A DNA stretch of 64,000 bases from Methanobacterium sp. UBA375. GTDB lineage: Archaea > Methanobacteriota > Methanobacteria > Methanobacteriales > Methanobacteriaceae. Position 1 is the first letter of the stretch; every line of letters starts with the position of its first letter. The notes under the pieces were generated by a model, which did not search any database, had not been told where the DNA came from, and worked only from the letters and a program-made list of their open reading frames with translations. Shown piece after piece: positions 47,630 through 56,107 of the stretch. The stretch covers positions 451,105 to 515,104 of the forward strand of contig DAGC01000002.1 of the NCBI GenBank assembly GCA_002495625.1. Reading direction: 5' to 3'. The translations under genes and the position numbers were made by a program.

Positions 47630-48049
47630 TTACTTCTCTTTTTTTGGTTTAACTGGACTCGTGAGTTCCAGATATTTCTTTTGAATATTAGCAACCTGCT
47701 TTTTCAGGTTGATCTCTTTGTCCAGGGATCCCAGGTATTCTGCTTTGTCTTCTATTTTACGGTTGTGGTAGATAGTTTTATGGAGTAAATCGGATGTGGA
47801 ATTGGTGATATCCTTTAGATCATCCTCTGGTCTCCTCATGTAAATGGGAATATCATTCTGGAATCCTGTTTGCTTTTCTACGATGTGGACCTTCTTTAAT
47901 TTGGCTTCGTCTGCCAGGTACTGGTTGACGTTGGACGGTCCATCCCGGGAACGCCGACGGGCGAGGAATACAGCCAGGAGTATAATAACAACCACTAAAA
48001 CTGCTATGATTATATAGAGCATGTTTTGATCTAAGGTTACTGTTACCAT
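47630..48049 (-). CDS. Single-pass membrane protein with coiled coil
   Basis: 139 residues. One hydrophobic helix (about 10-30) followed by RRRSRD, then a charged helical region to a lysine-rich end. Inside-positive flanking suggests a cytoplasmic C-terminal part. Not recognised. Confidence 0.65.
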   Translation of the reverse strand: MVTVTLDQNMLYIIIAVLVVVIILLAVFLARRRSRDGPSNVNQYLADEAKLKKVHIVEKQTGFQNDIPIYMRRPEDDLKDITNSTSDLLHKTIYHNRKIEDKAEYLGSLDKEINLKKQVANIQKKYLELTSPVKPKKEK

Positions 48050-48428
48050 ATCCTTATGTATATGTAACGGTGTTTAAATTATTTGTGTTCTAGGATCCCC
48101 CTGTTATCCTGGTTTGAAGGGTTTCTAATTTGATAAACACAAGTTTTCTATTCATATTAGAAGAGGTATGTTGTCTTTAAATCTATGGTGTCCTTTACTT
48201 TTTCTCTCATTTTTAATTTCCAAGAAACTCCACCGCTGGAAATGTTATTTACAAAGCCTTATTTTATCATATATTTTTTGATACAATATAAAATCCTAAA
48301 TAAGTAATCTAAAAAACTTTATTAGGTATAATTGCTAAAATATTGTGTCTAATCTAATTTTAAATCATGGAGAGTCAGTTTTTTATATCCTGCCGATCAT
48401 AAATATGTACCATCAGGGGGTAGATAAA
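48050..48428. other. Intergenic region
   Basis: Divergent promoters for 48049 and 48429. TATA-like A/T runs near 48270-48300. No other feature was seen. Confidence 0.35.
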
Positions 48429-48710
48429 ATGACTGATGTCATCAGAAGTAGAAGTGGACGAAAAGAATCCTACGATGAAGATAAGATCAGGAATGCACTG
48501 GAAAATGCTATAATGAATGCAGGGTTTGACGTAGAGGACAAACAACAGTTCATAGATAAAACAGTAAGCAACGTATCACGAAACGTCCAGATAATGAGCG
48601 AGGTGGAATCAGAACAGATCAGAAACATAGTAGAACGGAACATAGAACAGGACAAACAGATGTCCGGTGATTCATCCATATCTGAAGCTTGGAACAACTA
48701 TCTTAAATGA
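48429..48710 (+). CDS. Stand-alone ATP-cone domain protein
   Basis: 93 residues. VIRSRSGRKESYDEDKIRNALENAIMN and SEVESEQIRNIVERNI follow the ATP-cone pattern known from ribonucleotide reductase and NrdR, where it senses ATP/dATP. No catalytic domain is attached. ATG 48429 is preceded by GGGGGTAG. Confidence 0.72.
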   Translation: MTDVIRSRSGRKESYDEDKIRNALENAIMNAGFDVEDKQQFIDKTVSNVSRNVQIMSEVESEQIRNIVERNIEQDKQMSGDSSISEAWNNYLK

Positions 48711-48932
48711 TCTTCTGAAACCCGAAAAAATATGTCTATTGGGGAACATTTCCCATCATTTCTTTTTATTGTAAAGATTCATCTGTTATTAGAATCTGCA
48801 TACTGTTTTTTCAAAAACTTTAATTCTCCCTTTACAGATATTAATACTAGAAAGTAAAATCTATTTTTAAAAGCAATAATGCTAGTATTATTTAAACTAA
48901 TAAAAAAAAAATTTGAGGGAGGGGATTATTCC

Positions 48933-50507
48933 ATGAAAACAGTTGCCACAGATAATAAAAGTCCGGGGATGATGGTCCTGGCCACGCTCATCATGGGAGC
49001 GGCGGTGGCCAACCTGAACCTTTCAGTGGCCAACGTGGCCCTACCATCAATAGGCCAGGCTTTCGACGCATCACAGGTACTCATAAACCTGGTGGCGGTG
49101 GGATTCTCCCTGGGCCTTGCTGCGTCGGTGTTATGGTTCGGTGCTATAGGGGATCGCCACGGCCGTAAGATGATGCTTTTTATAGGGACCTTCCTGGCCA
49201 TACCATCATCTCTACTGGCCGGTTTTGCACCGTCTATTGAAATCCTCATAGCCGCCCGTATCTTCGGAGGACTGGCAGCTGGTATGGCATTCCCCACCAC
49301 CTTAGCACTAATAGCAGCCATCTGGTCCGGTAAGGAGAGGACCAGGGCTATCGCTTTATGGTCCGGTATCGGAGCCGCAATAGCAGCCATGGGACCTATG
49401 ATCTCCGGATTTTTATTGTTATTCAGGGACTGGGGTTCTGTTTTCATGGTTACCCTGCCCCTGGCAGTGGTGGCTCTTATCATGATCTACAAGTTCATCC
49501 CCTCCCATATCAACGAAACAGAAAAACCAGTGGATAACTTAGGCGGGTTCCTTTCATTGATCTTTCTCGGTGGATTGATCCTGGCCATTAACTTCGCACC
49601 AGTACACAGTGCCATCACCATAACAGCGCTACTGGTGATAATAGCAGTAGTTACCGGAGTATTCTTCATCATCCGCCAGCGCCGGGCGAAAAACCCACTC
49701 TACGATCTGGGGATTGCCAGACGACCAACCTTCCTGGTGGCTGCCTGCGCCGGTACCATAGTTTTCGGTTCCCTGATGGGGGCCATGTACATCGGACAGC
49801 AGTTTCTGCAGAACGTTCTAAGCTACTCCACACTGAACGCGGGGATTGCCATATTACCCAGCGCGGTCTCCATGGTCTTTGCAGCTCCATTTTCCGCCCG
49901 ACTGGTTGAGAGATACGGTTCCAGATTCACCCTGCTTTTAGGTTTCTTATTCTGTCTGTTGGGATTCCTGACCATGCTGTTCCTGTGGAAAGAGGGCATA
50001 CCCTACTGGATAGTGGGACTATCTTACGCACTAATCGGTACGGGTGTTGGAATTGCAGGTACCCCTGCCTCTAATTCACTCACTGGTAGTGTGCCTGTGG
50101 AACGTGAAGGAATGGCATCGGGAACTGCGGATCTCCAGCGGGACTTTGGTGGAGCCATCATGACATCCATATTCGGTGTGCTCCTTACCGCCGGATATTC
50201 CCGGGCATTCGATAAACTCATCACCGGCCTTCCCACGAGCGATCAGCAGCAGATCTCCAGTGACGTGGTGGCCACCCTCCTGAAATCCTTCAGCAGCGCC
50301 GCGGACATAGCCCAGGCCCATCCCCAGTATCAAACTCAGATCATAGAAGCGGCCAAGTCATCTTTCCTGGCTGGAACTGACTGGGCCCATATTGCAGGGA
50401 TTATCGCCATCCTTATTGGTGTGGCCATCATCTACTTCAAATTCCCTAAAAAGGAAGCAGAAAAGAAGCTGCATGAACAGTATCATGCTGAAGATAAGGG
50501 TGTTTAA
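48933..50507 (+). CDS. MFS efflux transporter, DHA2 type
   Basis: 524 residues, about 14 helices. NLNLSVANVALPSIGQAF (helix 1, typical of DHA2) and motif A FGAIGDRHGRKMML (about 68-81), with motif C-like GSLMGAM region. A drug or metabolite/H+ antiporter. The start ATG 48933 is preceded by GGGAGGGG. Confidence 0.87.
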   Translation: MKTVATDNKSPGMMVLATLIMGAAVANLNLSVANVALPSIGQAFDASQVLINLVAVGFSLGLAASVLWFGAIGDRHGRKMMLFIGTFLAIPSSLLAGFAPSIEILIAARIFGGLAAGMAFPTTLALIAAIWSGKERTRAIALWSGIGAAIAAMGPMISGFLLLFRDWGSVFMVTLPLAVVALIMIYKFIPSHINETEKPVDNLGGFLSLIFLGGLILAINFAPVHSAITITALLVIIAVVTGVFFIIRQRRAKNPLYDLGIARRPTFLVAACAGTIVFGSLMGAMYIGQQFLQNVLSYSTLNAGIAILPSAVSMVFAAPFSARLVERYGSRFTLLLGFLFCLLGFLTMLFLWKEGIPYWIVGLSYALIGTGVGIAGTPASNSLTGSVPVEREGMASGTADLQRDFGGAIMTSIFGVLLTAGYSRAFDKLITGLPTSDQQQISSDVVATLLKSFSSAADIAQAHPQYQTQIIEAAKSSFLAGTDWAHIAGIIAILIGVAIIYFKFPKKEAEKKLHEQYHAEDKGV

Positions 50508-50745
50508 TGGTTTTCCTTAATATAACAGTCACCAAAAACTAATGTTGGAAGGGAACATTGCTGTTTTTAAATTATATATAAGGAAATGATAATTTTCCAC
50601 TTCCATATACCAGAATATAACGAAGTTATTTCACTTACCCGTAACAACCATAAGTTCAATCCACCAACTACGCTTCCATAAATTAACAATAATGATTATC
50701 TGTGTAACACACTTTCATATCCAAATTCCACCAAAAAAGGTAAAG
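50508..50745. other. Non-coding 3' flank of the MFS gene
   Basis: First part of the 456-bp gap to 50963. No ORF or dyad beyond the RNA candidate at 50746-50900. Confidence 0.3.
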
Positions 50746-50900
50746 TATTTATATAGTTAGGTGTATAGATAATATTCCCCACAAAAATTCACGAAGTATT
50801 GGACCACTTCGACGAAACTCTCCCAGGGATTTTATGGTAGATTTCAACTCTTACCCCTAAAAATTGTTTTTACTCTACCACTTTCCTGGGAGTAACACTC
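50746..50900 (+). ncRNA. Candidate small structured RNA with its own TATA box
   Basis: TATTTATATAG (50746-50756) lies about 25 nt before a folded segment: GAAGT/ACTTC (50793-50809), CTCCCAGG (50820-50827) with CCTGGGAG (50885-50892) and, nested inside, TGGTAGA (50835-50841) with TCTACCA (50874-50880). T-rich sequence follows. It lies between convergent genes and is not coding. Confidence 0.5.
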
Positions 50901-50963
50901 TTATCTTTTTCTTGTTTTAATAGTATCAAATTTCCTTTAGAGTTAACCAGTTTCTTTTACCTG

Positions 50964-51644
50964 TTAACCAGTCGCTTCTGGACTTACAAACACGTAATTC
51001 CAGACGAAGTCCAAGATCTGAGTCCACAAATCAGGGGATGCATCACCATTTATACTCTCATTTACAGCTACCAGAGATGCTGAAGTCCCATCGTTAAGGT
51101 TGCTTTGGATGATAGAAGTGTCACCTGTTTCCAGCCAGCGGGTCCAGCTTTCACTGCCCTGATTGTAACCATTCTGCATCCTGGTGTTTAGATCCAAACT
51201 GTTATTGTAGGTGGCGACTGGTACCAGTTTCTTGGCCCGGTTTTCATAGCGGGAATGGTCCGAGGAATCCTCTTTACTTACGCAGTGCGGGGCGGCGAAG
51301 GAGTCTGAGATGTAATGGGTGGCCACACCATAGTCGAAGCTTGCCTCATCATAGTCTCCCCGGTCGTAGGCAATTTTACCCTTGTCCAACCAGGACTTAG
51401 CTTTCTGGTAGCTGTTCGGGTAGCTGTGGTGTCTGTAATCCTTAAATACCTCGTCGGGCTCATTGGATGCGTTTTTCATGATCTCCAGGTTTAAATTCTT
51501 CTGGACATCTGGTGGCAGTCCCCAGTATACGGCCTCCGCTATATCAGCGTGGGTTTTCCATGTCCAGGCCACGGCAGAGGGAAGCGTGGATAGGATTAGC
51601 ACCATGATAATTATTGTAATTTGTAAATGCCTTCGAGTTAACAA
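50964..51644 (-). CDS. Secreted zinc-dependent phospholipase C-like protein
   Basis: 226 residues. After a signal peptide (ending SAVA) the mature N-terminus WTWKTHADIAEAVYWGL matches the family, whose N-terminal Trp ligates zinc. Further ligand-like motifs are FDYGVATHYISDSFAAPH (about 105-122) and SDHSRYE. Probably hydrolyses phosphate esters outside the cell; the true substrate in an archaeon is open. Confidence 0.8.
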   Translation of the reverse strand: MLTRRHLQITIIIMVLILSTLPSAVAWTWKTHADIAEAVYWGLPPDVQKNLNLEIMKNASNEPDEVFKDYRHHSYPNSYQKAKSWLDKGKIAYDRGDYDEASFDYGVATHYISDSFAAPHCVSKEDSSDHSRYENRAKKLVPVATYNNSLDLNTRMQNGYNQGSESWTRWLETGDTSIIQSNLNDGTSASLVAVNESINGDASPDLWTQILDFVWNYVFVSPEATG

Positions 51645-51767
51645 GGATATCCCCTACATATAATTGTATAATATTGATTCTAAGCTTCAAGCTTAAAGAC
51701 TTTATCTAACTGTGGGTTTGTGGGAAGTATTAAATTTGAGAATCAACAGAATATAAACGGTGTTTAG

Positions 51768-52016
51768 TTGAGTGAAATCAAATGTCCTAACTGTGGAGAA
51801 TCAAACCCTGAAAACGCCCAGGTTTGCCAGAAATGTGGAGCCTCATTATTAGATCAGGTAGAAGCTTGTCTTGACATAACAAATCCAGACACAAGTTGCC
51901 AGACCACTGAAAAAGGTCCTAAAAGGATTTTACTAATTAGTATTGTGATAATAGTTATCTTGCTTCTTATTATAACTTTTATTTTATCGTTCGCTCCAAG
52001 TGCGTACTGGGGTTAA
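51768..52016 (+). CDS. Small zinc-ribbon membrane protein (82 aa)
   Basis: CPNCG and CQKCG (about residues 6-25) form a zinc ribbon, followed by a linker and one C-terminal membrane helix (about 54-76). The start is TTG. Its stop lies 2 bp from the stop of the convergent ARPP-1 gene. Confidence 0.7.
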   Translation: MSEIKCPNCGESNPENAQVCQKCGASLLDQVEACLDITNPDTSCQTTEKGPKRILLISIVIIVILLLIITFILSFAPSAYWG

Positions 52017-52018
52017 AC

Positions 52019-52942
52019 CTAGGCCAGATTAAAGAACACACTGTGTATAACCTTATCCTTAACGGTTAGTGATGAACCGACCAGTTTATCTCCAGTGTAC
52101 CGGTGGTCGCAGCCGTGCCCCACTGATTTATGCCTGCTTTCCTCTGTCTTTTTCGTTTTATCCATGAACTCCTTAGCTTCCTGGACAGCATCTTTTCCGT
52201 CTTTCTCCTTTTCAGGGGATAACAAAGCATCCAGTGCATAGCTTCTAATCAGCTTATCGTGTAGTAATTTATATGCTTTCTCTGATGATAACACTTCTAA
52301 ACCGGCTATTTCACCATTTATAAGGACCAGGACACCCTTCTGTTTTTCCATGTAGGGGAAGGCTTTTATATACTTGGATAGATCTGTTTCCCGGGATGTG
52401 TAGACATCTTTCATGGCCTGGGTGCTGCTGTGAACTTCAGCATCCACGGACAAGCAGTGTATCTCGTTCCATACTTCCCTCTGGTCTGATCGGAACTGGC
52501 CTTCACGCCGAAGTGAATCCTTTACAGATGCTGATTTGCTTCTTCTCACCCGGTGTGCAGCTACATCGTCAGAGTCGCGGAACCTTCTTGATTTATAAGC
52601 CCATCTGCCCTGTTCGGTGCAGCTTACCGGGATTGGAATTTCTTCCCCAGGACCTACCAGTATGGTGGTATTCAATACCCTGTTCTGCTTGGCTCCGATG
52701 ATCTCCTCCCCGTCCAAGAGGAGAACGGGCATATCTGCCAGGTTCTTCACCAGTAATTCACCGACACTACCTTCCTCATCTACTTCGGTGATGAGTAGAA
52801 GGTCCTTTTCCATGGCCTCCCTCAGGGTCATGTAGTTTGGTCCGGTTATTGGGGAGAAGATGGGTATAACCGTCATATCGTCATATTCGGTTACTGGGCC
52901 TAAATCCAGGTTTGATATATATTCTTCCATTACTTTATCCAT
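52019..52942 (-). CDS. ARPP-1-domain protein (DUF6569-like)
   Basis: 307 residues. The pattern LLLDGEEIIGAKQNRVLNTTILV (about 75-97), IPIPVSCTEQGRWAY and the later SVDAEVHSSTQ are typical of the ARPP-1 domain, first noted next to ADP-ribosylglycohydrolase/phosphatase genes. Molecular function unknown. Downstream by 14 bp of a receiver-domain gene and probably in one operon with it. Confidence 0.72.
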   Translation of the reverse strand: MDKVMEEYISNLDLGPVTEYDDMTVIPIFSPITGPNYMTLREAMEKDLLLITEVDEEGSVGELLVKNLADMPVLLLDGEEIIGAKQNRVLNTTILVGPGEEIPIPVSCTEQGRWAYKSRRFRDSDDVAAHRVRRSKSASVKDSLRREGQFRSDQREVWNEIHCLSVDAEVHSSTQAMKDVYTSRETDLSKYIKAFPYMEKQKGVLVLINGEIAGLEVLSSEKAYKLLHDKLIRSYALDALLSPEKEKDGKDAVQEAKEFMDKTKKTEESRHKSVGHGCDHRYTGDKLVGSSLTVKDKVIHSVFFNLA

Positions 52943-52956
52943 AATATTCAGTCCTC

Positions 52957-53310
52957 CTATAAATTATTAGTTTCAGGTGTCAGTATTTGCCTGGTCTTAT
53001 CGAGAAGTTCGTCATCTGTGAAGGGTTTGTACAGGAAATCGTAGGTAACCTGCAGGGTGGATATTTCATCCTGGCCAATCTCGCACTCACTCTGGCTGGT
53101 GAGAAATATGATGGGAATTTGAACCTCCTCGATCTGGTCCAGGGAGATGAAGTCCATATCAATTATCACCAGATCCATCTCATAGTCCGCCTCTAACATC
53201 TCCTTGAGGGTGTTGGTGATAAACGGGACCAGATATCCATTACTTTCCAAGTTTTTCTTGATCACCATGGCGATGATGACATTATCTACTACTAAAACGA
53301 TATTTTTCAC
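52957..53310 (-). CDS. Stand-alone receiver domain with altered acidic pocket
   Basis: 117 residues with the fold of a response-regulator receiver: Asp in VIIDMDF (about 50), Thr/Ser in FLTSQ and Lys in YKPF. The N-terminal acidic pair is Asp-Asn (VVDN) in place of two acids, which would weaken Mg2+ binding. No output domain; it precedes the ARPP-1 gene. Confidence 0.75.
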   Translation of the reverse strand: MKNIVLVVDNVIIAMVIKKNLESNGYLVPFITNTLKEMLEADYEMDLVIIDMDFISLDQIEEVQIPIIFLTSQSECEIGQDEISTLQVTYDFLYKPFTDDELLDKTRQILTPETNNL

Positions 53311-53353
53311 TGATTAATCCCCCTTATTGAAAAAAGAAATAAAAAATTAAAAT

Positions 53354-53776
53354 TTAGTTTAAGTTTTGTGTAGTTTTGTAGATGGCATCTGATTCATCGC
53401 CACCACCAAAGGGAGAATCAAAGATTAATAAGTCAAATTTTGCTGGTGTACTACCCTCTGGTATAAATGACATTGCATCAAACTTAATGGATTCTCCTGC
53501 TTTAGCATCGTTGGTATTCCATGCTAATGATGATCGTTCGATGACGTTACCTTCTGCATCATACCATTTTAGTACTATTTCCAGGTAACTGAAATCTTTA
53601 CTTGGTGTAATAGTACCAAGAACATGATAACTCCCGTAGCCACTGTTTTGAACTGTTATACCTGTAACATTAACCGGTGGAGTATTGCTTTCACCAGAAT
53701 TACTGGTACAACCACTAATGGCTACAATACTAACGATCAGTAGAACCACAACTCCTAACATTAAACCATTCTTCAT
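53354..53776 (-). CDS. Lipoprotein with FxLYD-like beta domain
   Basis: 140 residues. Signal with lipobox ISGC (about 20-23), a Ser/Asn linker, then a beta-sandwich pattern (VLGTITPSKDFSYLEIVLKWYDAEGNVI). An extracytoplasmic lipoprotein of unknown role. GGGAGGGA lies before the ATG. Confidence 0.72.
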   Translation of the reverse strand: MKNGLMLGVVVLLIVSIVAISGCTSNSGESNTPPVNVTGITVQNSGYGSYHVLGTITPSKDFSYLEIVLKWYDAEGNVIERSSLAWNTNDAKAGESIKFDAMSFIPEGSTPAKFDLLIFDSPFGGGDESDAIYKTTQNLN

Positions 53777-53791
53777 AATTTTTCCCTCCCA

Positions 53792-54109
53792 CTATTTTCT
53801 TATCAAAGCAGCTAAACCAGCGATTCCCAGGAGCGCCGCTCCTATCACACCAAATGCGGAAATGCTGATTAAAAGCCATATGGCACTGACAATTAAGATT
53901 ATCCCTCCAATTTTAGGATTTTGAGTTACGTAAACCGCGCCGACCAGGCCCACTATGGATGCCAGTACCGCGCTTACTCCCAATCCAAATATTGAGGACT
54001 CAAAAGCCGAAAATATCAGTGCAAAGACTCCTCCTAAAAGTCCAAATACTCCTCCCAGAACACCCAGTACAACTTCCAGGGTCCTGGATCTCTCTACTTC
54101 CAAATCCAA
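53792..54109 (-). CDS. DUF4064-like membrane protein
   Basis: 105 residues with three to four Gly/Ala-rich hydrophobic helices. The start VERSRTLEVVLGVLGGVFGLLGG resembles DUF4064 proteins. It lies 15 bp before the lipoprotein gene and is probably co-transcribed with it. Confidence 0.7.
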   Translation of the reverse strand: MDLEVERSRTLEVVLGVLGGVFGLLGGVFALIFSAFESSIFGLGVSAVLASIVGLVGAVYVTQNPKIGGIILIVSAIWLLISISAFGVIGAALLGIAGLAALIRK

Positions 54110-54400
54110 TACACCTCCAACTTATATTTTCCATGTCAGGATAAAATTATATATTATGCACAGTAGTATATAAATGTATATGTTTTTTATATACAACATC
54201 TATTAATCATGCAATAGTTTATAGTTTATATGATTAGGAATATAATTTGATAGAATAAAACTAAAATTCAACTAAAATCATGTTAACCAGCAGAGATATG
54301 CTAACAAAATTATATAAGGTGGGAACATAAGAATTAAAAGCAATAAAAAACTATGCATTAGCTGCACAGAAATATGTTTAATATAGGAAAGTGATCCCTT

Positions 54401-54994
54401 ATGGAGAACACCCTAATATCAACCATCTATTCTTTAGCGCCGGTGATGGCCTGCATAACCCATTTCACCCCTAAAAAACTCATTCTACTACGGGAGGAGG
54501 ATGCTCCCAAGGAAAAATTAGAAGCCGAGCGGATGCTCAAGGAAACAGTAGGTGCGGTCATCGAAGTAGACGCACACATAACCAGCATCTATGACGTGGT
54601 GCAGATAGCCCAGGACACCACCGAAGCCATAGAAAAAGAGGCAGCCCAGGGAAGGAAGATAATTATAAACGTCAGCGGAGGCCGCAAAACACAGGCACTG
54701 GGGGCATTATTTGGCTGCTACGCCCGCCATGAAGAAGTAGAGAGGATAGTCTACGTAACAGAGGAGGACAATGAAATAATCGACCTGCCCATCCTGAACT
54801 TCGGAATATCACCCACCAAACGATTCATCCTGGAAGAACTGCAGGAAGGAGAAATGAGTGTTAAGAACCTGTCAGTAAAGGTGGGGATCAGCCGGGGAAT
54901 GACCTACAACCACATACGTGAACTGAGGGATATGGGCCTTATCCACCAAAACCGGCTGGAGATAACCTCGGCTGGGAAGCTGGCTATTATTTAA
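54401..54994 (+). CDS. CARF-HTH regulator (Csa3-like)
   Basis: 197 residues. The N-terminal CARF-type Rossmann domain (about 1-130) has the family loop NVSGGRKTQALGALFG (Gly93-Gly94 region), and the C-terminus is a winged helix (about 137-197; LSVKVGISRGMTYNHIRELRDMGLI). CARF domains bind cyclic oligoadenylates or similar nucleotides and Csa3 proteins regulate CRISPR genes. Here no cas gene or CRISPR array is in the window. The gene instead sits 10 bp before a MntA/HepT pair, suggesting that it controls that pair. Confidence 0.8.
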   Translation: MENTLISTIYSLAPVMACITHFTPKKLILLREEDAPKEKLEAERMLKETVGAVIEVDAHITSIYDVVQIAQDTTEAIEKEAAQGRKIIINVSGGRKTQALGALFGCYARHEEVERIVYVTEEDNEIIDLPILNFGISPTKRFILEELQEGEMSVKNLSVKVGISRGMTYNHIRELRDMGLIHQNRLEITSAGKLAII

Positions 54995-55004
54995 GTGTGT
55001 TAAT

Positions 55005-55436
55005 ATGCAGAGCCTTAAAAAACATAAAATATCGGATTCTGGGAAAGAAAAAATCCTGGGAAAAATTATTGATACACTAATGGATGAAGATTCTATTATT
55101 TTTTCCTATCTGCATGGATCATTCCTGGACAACCATTTCAGAGATATAGATCTGGCAATTTACGTTCAAACCACCCTTAACAAAAAAGAGGCACTGAAAC
55201 TGGAACTTAAACTGGAAAGAGAACTGGAGGAGAAAATAAAACTACCCATGGATGTTAGAATATTAAACTACTCCCCATTATCCTTTAGATATAATGTTAT
55301 TAAGGATGGAAACCTTATTTTAAGTAGAAATGAAAATTTAAGAAGTGATTTTGAGTCCCTGAGTATCAGAGAATACTTAGACTTTAACTTTTTCCGCAAG
55401 AGGTACATGAGGGAGGTTCTCGGACTTGAAGTTTGA
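55005..55436 (+). CDS. mntA: MNT-type nucleotidyltransferase (MntA-like antitoxin)
   Basis: 143 residues. The minimal nucleotidyltransferase signature is G38-S39 ... D47-x-D49 (HGSFLDNHFRDIDLAIY), with VRIL near residue 85 as the third acidic strand region. MntA proteins neutralise HEPN toxins by AMPylating them. The stop overlaps the start of the next gene by 11 bp, as in other MntA/HepT operons. Confidence 0.82.
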   Translation: MQSLKKHKISDSGKEKILGKIIDTLMDEDSIIFSYLHGSFLDNHFRDIDLAIYVQTTLNKKEALKLELKLERELEEKIKLPMDVRILNYSPLSFRYNVIKDGNLILSRNENLRSDFESLSIREYLDFNFFRKRYMREVLGLEV

Positions 55437-55854
55437 TGAAAATCGAATAACCAAACTGTCTTCTGAAATATTAAATGCAATAAATGGGCTGCAGGAGATT
55501 TCAGAGTTATCTAAGGAAGAATTTCTCGAGAATCATCATATGATTGCCAGTGCTAAGTACTATCTGGTGGTTTCAATAGAAGCAGTTATAGACCTCTCCA
55601 ACTACTTGATAAGACAAAACAAACTGCGGATTCCAGAAAACTATGCAGACACTTTTAAAGTGTTAGCTGAATCCAATGTAATCGAGGAAGACCTTTCCAG
55701 GAGACTGATGGAGATGGCTAAATTCAAAAACCGACTGGTGCACATCTACTGGGAAGTTGATGACGAAGTGGTATATAGTATAATAAAAGAAGATATAAAG
55801 GATGTAGAAGAATTCCTTGCCAGCTATACCGAATTTTTAAGCAAACAAAGTTGA
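55426..55854 (+). CDS. hepT: HEPN-domain protein (HepT-like toxin)
   Basis: 142 residues, all-helical DUF86/HEPN fold. The RNase motif normally R-x4-H is here K101-NRLV-H106, followed by Tyr108 (HIY), the AMP-acceptor position in HepT. The Arg-to-Lys change is unusual. The start is TTG with GGGAGG 9 nt upstream, inside the end of mntA. Confidence 0.8.
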   Translation: MKFDENRITKLSSEILNAINGLQEISELSKEEFLENHHMIASAKYYLVVSIEAVIDLSNYLIRQNKLRIPENYADTFKVLAESNVIEEDLSRRLMEMAKFKNRLVHIYWEVDDEVVYSIIKEDIKDVEEFLASYTEFLSKQS

Positions 55855-55894
55855 GATAACTTAAGCCTCTTTTTTTATATGAATATAATACGAT

Positions 55895-56066
55895 ATGTCC
55901 AAAAAGAAAAAAAATCAAAAGCTTCGACATCAGATGCCAGTGCGAAGACCCGGCAGTTAAAAGGCAGGAATCACTCTTGGTCACAGTCCACTGTAGAGGG
56001 TGTGGTAAGGTCTTCCGGACCAATACGAAAAAGGACCTCTGCTTTGATCGTGAGAGAAAACGTTAA
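55895..56066 (+). pseudogene. Small zinc-ribbon gene interrupted at an A8 run (frameshift)
   Basis: ATG 55895 opens MSKKKK and then meets an A8 tract (55907-55914). Removing one A joins it to a long coherent frame, IKSFDIRCQCEDPAV ... VHCRGCGKVFRTN ... RERKR, ending TAA 56066, with C-x-C and C-x2-C pairs of a zinc ribbon. A TATA box (TTTTTTATATG, about 55871-55881) gives a leaderless start at this ATG. Possible explanations are a true frameshift, a sequencing error, transcript slippage, or an AUA start two bases upstream. Confidence 0.55.
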
Positions 56067-56107
56067 ATATTATCTTTTTTTATCATCATACTTAATTTTT
56101 AGAAAAA

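Noticed and set aside
48926..49483. 185-codon minus-strand ORF inside the MFS gene
   Set aside because: Antisense to a membrane protein with typical codon pattern; its composition is that of a complementary shadow.
54401..55854. A CRISPR array or cas operon near the CARF gene
   Set aside because: No regularly spaced repeats and no cas effector motifs are present anywhere in the window.
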